64,000 nt of DNA from Deltaproteobacteria bacterium (GTDB taxonomy: Bacteria > Desulfobacterota > Syntrophia > Syntrophales > UBA2185): positions 1 through 64,000 of the forward strand of contig JAPLJS010000027.1 of NCBI GenBank assembly GCA_026388545.1. Direction: 5' to 3'. Position 1 is the stretch's first letter. Each line of letters begins with the position of its first letter. A program made the position numbers and the translations under genes. Below, in pieces: positions 61,148 through 64,000 of the stretch. Below the pieces are notes generated by a model. That model saw only the letters and a program-made list of their open reading frames with translations, was not told where the DNA came from and made no database searches.

Positions 61148-61452
61148 AACAAATGGCGGAAAATGTCGGTTTGGAAGAGGATGAGTATTTATCGCTGTTA
61201 GTACTCTTTATTGAAACGAGCACTTCATATTTAAGTGAATTGTATTCTGCGATGCATGATGGGGATTCAAAACGAGTTTATGAAACAACCCATACCATAA
61301 GAGGTGCTGCCGAAAGCCTTGGCATACCGGAAATGTCTGAAATCGCGAAGGAGATCGAAATGAAGGCCCGTCAAAATATTCTGGAAGGAGCCGAAGAAGC
61401 TACTGAACGCTTGGCGAAAGAACTTGTTTATCTAACAGAAGTTTATCATTAG
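61114..61452 (+). CDS. Hpt phosphotransfer protein
   Basis: A 112-residue all-helical protein with the phosphotransfer motif [12 protein letters not shown]; His60 is the likely phospho-site, with Arg in place of the usual Lys in HxxKG. It overlaps the hybrid-kinase stop by 34 bp, so the two are coupled and it is the expected relay from the kinase's active second receiver to an output regulator not identified here. Confidence 0.9.
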   Translation: MDGSKETRIILKQMAENVGLEEDEYLSLLVLFIETSTSYLSELYSAMHDGDSKRVYETTHTIRGAAESLGIPEMSEIAKEIEMKARQNILEGAEEATERLAKELVYLTEVYH

Positions 61453-61569
61453 GATACAATAAACACCATTATTGTATTAATAGTGTAGTAGTTTCATCAT
61501 GTTTGTTGAGGTCTTACAGGGACAATTATCAATGCAATATCAAAGGCAGCAACTAAAGAGGTACAGATT

Positions 61570-63552
61570 ATGTCAACGATGAACATTAAGTGGGAACAGA
61601 TGCTTGACACTGCTGAGAAGAGACTAAGTAGAGAAAAGAAGGTATTGGTTGTGGACAATAACCCCGTCATATTGAGCTTTATGAATAATCTCCTTTTAAA
61701 ACATGATTATCAGGTGTCAACAGCAGAAGACGGGCTGACTGTTCTTAAGCTTTTGGAAACCTGCACACCGGATATCATAATTATGGATTTCATCATGCCA
61801 AATATTAACGGAGAGAAGCTGTGCCGGATGATACGTAAAATGCCGCGCATGAAAGATGCGTATATAATAATTCTTTCCGCTGTTGCTGCCGAGCATGAAA
61901 TAAACTTGACTGAACTGGGAGCTAATGCCTGCATTGCCAAGGGTCCCTTTAATAAAATGTCTGAACGCGTTTTAGCAACTTTAGATAGAATAGATTTGTC
62001 TAGACCCTGTGATTTTACGAATGAAGTCATAGGTATTGAAGAGACCTATTCGCGGGGTGTTGTCCTGGAATTACTTTCTGTAAAAAGACATTTGGAAATT
62101 ATTCTATCAAGTATATCTGAAGGTATCTTTGAAATAACCTCTGAAGCAAAGATCGTTTTTGCAAACCCGACTGCAATTTCTATTGTCGGGATAACTGAGG
62201 AAAAGCTCTTAGCTTTAAATGTCCTTGATCTATTTCATGAGATTGACCGCATGAGGGTGAACAATCTTATTGGAAATGACGCAATGATTACCCGAAACAT
62301 AAATGGTGATTCATATCGACTTATAAACGGAAAAGAAGTTTCTCTTACTATTTTGCCGATTAGAGATGAAGAGAATAAAACCGTTGTTATAATGAATGAC
62401 ATTAGTGATCGGAAGCAACTAGAGACAGAGCTGAGGCAGGCTCATAAAATCGAGGCAATAGGTACCTTAGCCGGCGGTATTGCCCATGATTTCAACAATC
62501 TATTGATGGGCATTCAAGGGTACACATCCCTCATCCTCTTTGATATGAATACAAACCACCCCCATTACGATAAGCTTAAAAGAATCGAAGAGCAGGTAAG
62601 AAGTGGTGCGGAATTAACCAAGCAGCTTTTGGGATTTGCACGTGGTGGGCGATACGAGGTCAGGGTTGCCGACTTAAACGAGATCATTGATAAGACATCA
62701 ACAATGTTTGGGAGGACAAAGAAGGAAATCACTGTTCACCGGTCGCTTGAAGAGAATCTCTGGGCGGTGGAGATTGATCGCGGGCAGATTGAGCAGGTGC
62801 TTTTAAATCTTTATGTGAATGCCTGGCAGGCCATGTCGAGTGGCGGGGATTTGTATCTGGAGACGGCCAATGTTACTATTGATAAGGAGTATGTGAAACC
62901 GTATTCCGTCAAGACGGGAAAATATGTCAAAGTTTCAGTGACGGACACAGGTGTAGGAATGGATGGGAAGACGAAAGAGCGGATATTTGATCCCTTTTTC
63001 ACCACGAAGGAGATGGGGAGAGGTACAGGTCTGGGGCTTGCGTCTGCATATGGTATTATCAAGGGACATAAAGGTATGATCAATGTATACAGTGAGAGGG
63101 GCCACGGGACAACGTTCACTATCTATTTTCCTGCATCGGACAAGAAAGTGATAAAGGAGGAGAAAGTTCCTGTAGGTATTGTGAAAGGTGATGGAACTAT
63201 TCTTCTTGTGGATGACGAAGATGTAATTATTGATGTGAGTAAGGAGCTTTTAGAGGTGTTGGGTTATCGGGTTTATATAGCAAGGAGCGGTCGTGAGGCC
63301 ATAGAAGTATACAAAGATAAGGGGTCCGAGATTGATCTGGTTATTCTGGACATGATAATGCCGGGTTTGGGTGGTGGAGAGACGTTTGATGTTCTCAAGT
63401 CCTTAAATCCTGACATCAGGGTGATTCTATCCAGCGGGTACAGCATAAACGGCAAGGCAAAGGAGATCATGGAAAGGGGTTGCAGAACATTTATACAGAA
63501 ACCGTTTCAGATGAATGACTTGTCTGATAGAATAAGAAAAGTATTGGATTAA
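61570..63552 (+). CDS. REC-PAS-histidine kinase-REC hybrid protein
   Basis: A 660-residue soluble protein. Domains in order: receiver (about 20-135; KVLVVDNNPVIL, DIIIMDFIMPNING, LSAVAAE), PAS (about 175-280; LSSISEGIFEITSEAKIVFANP), HisKA with TLAGGIAHDFNNLLMGI, HATPase with VTDTGVGMDGKT and GTGLGLASAYGI, and a C-terminal receiver (ILLVDDEDVIID, LVILDMIMPGLGG, LSSGYSI, FIQKPFQ). The first receiver has Asp-Asn instead of an acidic pair and lacks the conserved Lys (IAKGPF is near it), so it may be weakly active. AGAGG lies eight bases before the ATG. No membrane segment. Confidence 0.93.
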   Translation: MSTMNIKWEQMLDTAEKRLSREKKVLVVDNNPVILSFMNNLLLKHDYQVSTAEDGLTVLKLLETCTPDIIIMDFIMPNINGEKLCRMIRKMPRMKDAYIIILSAVAAEHEINLTELGANACIAKGPFNKMSERVLATLDRIDLSRPCDFTNEVIGIEETYSRGVVLELLSVKRHLEIILSSISEGIFEITSEAKIVFANPTAISIVGITEEKLLALNVLDLFHEIDRMRVNNLIGNDAMITRNINGDSYRLINGKEVSLTILPIRDEENKTVVIMNDISDRKQLETELRQAHKIEAIGTLAGGIAHDFNNLLMGIQGYTSLILFDMNTNHPHYDKLKRIEEQVRSGAELTKQLLGFARGGRYEVRVADLNEIIDKTSTMFGRTKKEITVHRSLEENLWAVEIDRGQIEQVLLNLYVNAWQAMSSGGDLYLETANVTIDKEYVKPYSVKTGKYVKVSVTDTGVGMDGKTKERIFDPFFTTKEMGRGTGLGLASAYGIIKGHKGMINVYSERGHGTTFTIYFPASDKKVIKEEKVPVGIVKGDGTILLVDDEDVIIDVSKELLEVLGYRVYIARSGREAIEVYKDKGSEIDLVILDMIMPGLGGGETFDVLKSLNPDIRVILSSGYSINGKAKEIMERGCRTFIQKPFQMNDLSDRIRKVLD

Positions 63553-63884
63553 ATCTAGAGAATGTTCCGATAGAAATCGCTGCTATGCATTTATTTATAC
63601 ATCTTTAATCCTTCCAAGTAGTTGATGATCTTCTCATAAATCACATTCCGGTTGATAACGTGCGGCTTCGTTAAAATACAAGTTTCATGGTGCGTATGTC
63701 GCCAACCTCCTGTGCTTTTCATCCATTGGCTACACGATCAACCGACAGCAATACGGCATTCAAAGTATTATTTTAAGAAATTCTTGTCGGAAAGAAGAAA
63801 TGAATTATTTTCTGGTATTAAAAATGTATTGACTATACGTTACCCTTATATTAATAATTTCATAATAATAAATACTCAGGATAA
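63553..63884. other. Region between the hybrid kinase and miaB
   Basis: About 330 A/T-rich bases. A 43-codon frame on the minus strand (63591-63722) starts with ATG and has an unusual His-rich segment (GGWRHTHHETC), but no ribosome site and no recognised family, so it is listed only as a possibility. The longer plus-strand frame at 63652-63939 overlaps miaB in another frame and is not credible. The end of this region should hold the miaB promoter. Confidence 0.45.
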
Positions 63885-64000
63885 TTGGAAAGATTGGAGA
63901 AGAAGTCTCTCTTTATTCGTACGTTTGGTTGTCAGATGAATGTCCATGATTCCGAAAAGATCATGGCGTTGATGGAAACGTCGGGATATGAAAGTGTCGA
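63885..64000 (+). CDS. miaB: tRNA methylthiotransferase MiaB, N-terminal fragment (runs off the window)
   Basis: The frame reads ...[34 protein letters not shown], the unmistakable N-terminus of MiaB (the TFGCQMN motif carries the first cysteine ligand of the auxiliary 4Fe-4S cluster). MiaB adds a methylthio group to i6A37 of tRNA. The start is a TTG, either 63885 or 63894; an in-frame stop at 63882-63884 excludes anything earlier. The gene continues beyond the right edge. Confidence 0.88.
   Translation, partial: MERLEKKSLFIRTFGCQMNVHDSEKIMALMETSGYESV

Noticed and set aside
63652-63939. 95-codon plus-strand frame near the right end
   Set aside because: It overlaps the miaB start in a different frame. 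The TFGCQMN motif shows that the other frame is the real one.

Overview
The window looks like a piece of chromosome from an anaerobic deltaproteobacterium (Desulfobacterota, possibly a relative of Syntrophus/Smithella). This is inferred from gene content: a Wood-Ljungdahl CO dehydrogenase/acetyl-CoA synthase cluster, an exosortase-type (XrtA/PEP-CTERM) exopolysaccharide locus, an MSHA-like type IV pilus locus and many large sensor kinases. No 16S rRNA gene is present, so the placement is tentative. The window opens inside one gene (1-50, minus) and closes inside miaB (63885-64000, plus).

Layout. 0-17.6 kb: exopolysaccharide genes, mostly on the minus strand. They comprise an aminotransferase, acetyltransferase and oxidoreductase resembling the WbpE/WbpD/WbpB set for diacetamido-uronic acid sugars, a FemAB-like protein, a polyprenyl-phosphate sugar transferase, a tyrosine autokinase, RmlA, an XrtA-type ATPase, a Wzz-like chain-length protein, an outer-membrane barrel and a Wza-like export protein. 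The TPR lipoprotein PrsT is on the plus strand, followed by a PAS-GGDEF protein and a lytic transglycosylase. The exosortase itself is not in the window. 17.7-22.5 kb: housekeeping genes dprA-topA-trmFO. 22.6-25.2 kb: a secreted ASH/DUF5648-like protein and four tRNA genes (Arg-TCT, His-GTG, Arg-TCG, Lys-CTT). 25.2-39.4 kb: the carbon-fixation cluster on the minus strand, with an ACT protein, formate-THF ligase, a disrupted MetE-like gene, two CooC ATPases, CO dehydrogenase, a fused acetyl-CoA synthase/corrinoid-protein small subunit, the corrinoid-protein large subunit, a four-helix-bundle gene and a corrinoid activator (RACo). 39.7-46.4 kb: a response regulator, two paralogous sensor kinases, two prepilin-like genes and a PrsK/PrsR-like two-component pair. 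46.5-56.2 kb: MSHA-like pilus assembly genes, with a transglycosylase and TPR gene divergent from the main operon. 56.5-63.6 kb: a PilZ protein, an HDOD protein, a hybrid kinase with Hpt partner, and a second hybrid kinase.

How the parts relate. The left EPS locus and the right pilus/PilZ/kinase loci are both surface-lifestyle functions and share one exact 23-bp sequence containing a 15-bp palindrome (5860-5882 and 44749-44771), which suggests a common regulator. The central cluster provides acetyl-CoA synthesis or cleavage, with dedicated nickel-insertion ATPases and a corrinoid reactivator; the methyltransferase AcsE is not in the window.

The least explained features are: (i) arrays of 7-bp repeats of two sequence families at gene boundaries, each family surrounding its own stand-alone four-helix-bundle (S23/IVP-like) gene; (ii) the end-to-end fusion of AcsB and AcsD; (iii) near-identical 37-bp sequences directly before the start codons of two carbon-fixation genes; (iv) a PrsR-like regulator lacking its sigma-54 ATPase domain. 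Several other palindromic intergenic repeat families are scattered through the window. All functional statements come from reading the sequence and from family knowledge; no database search was run.
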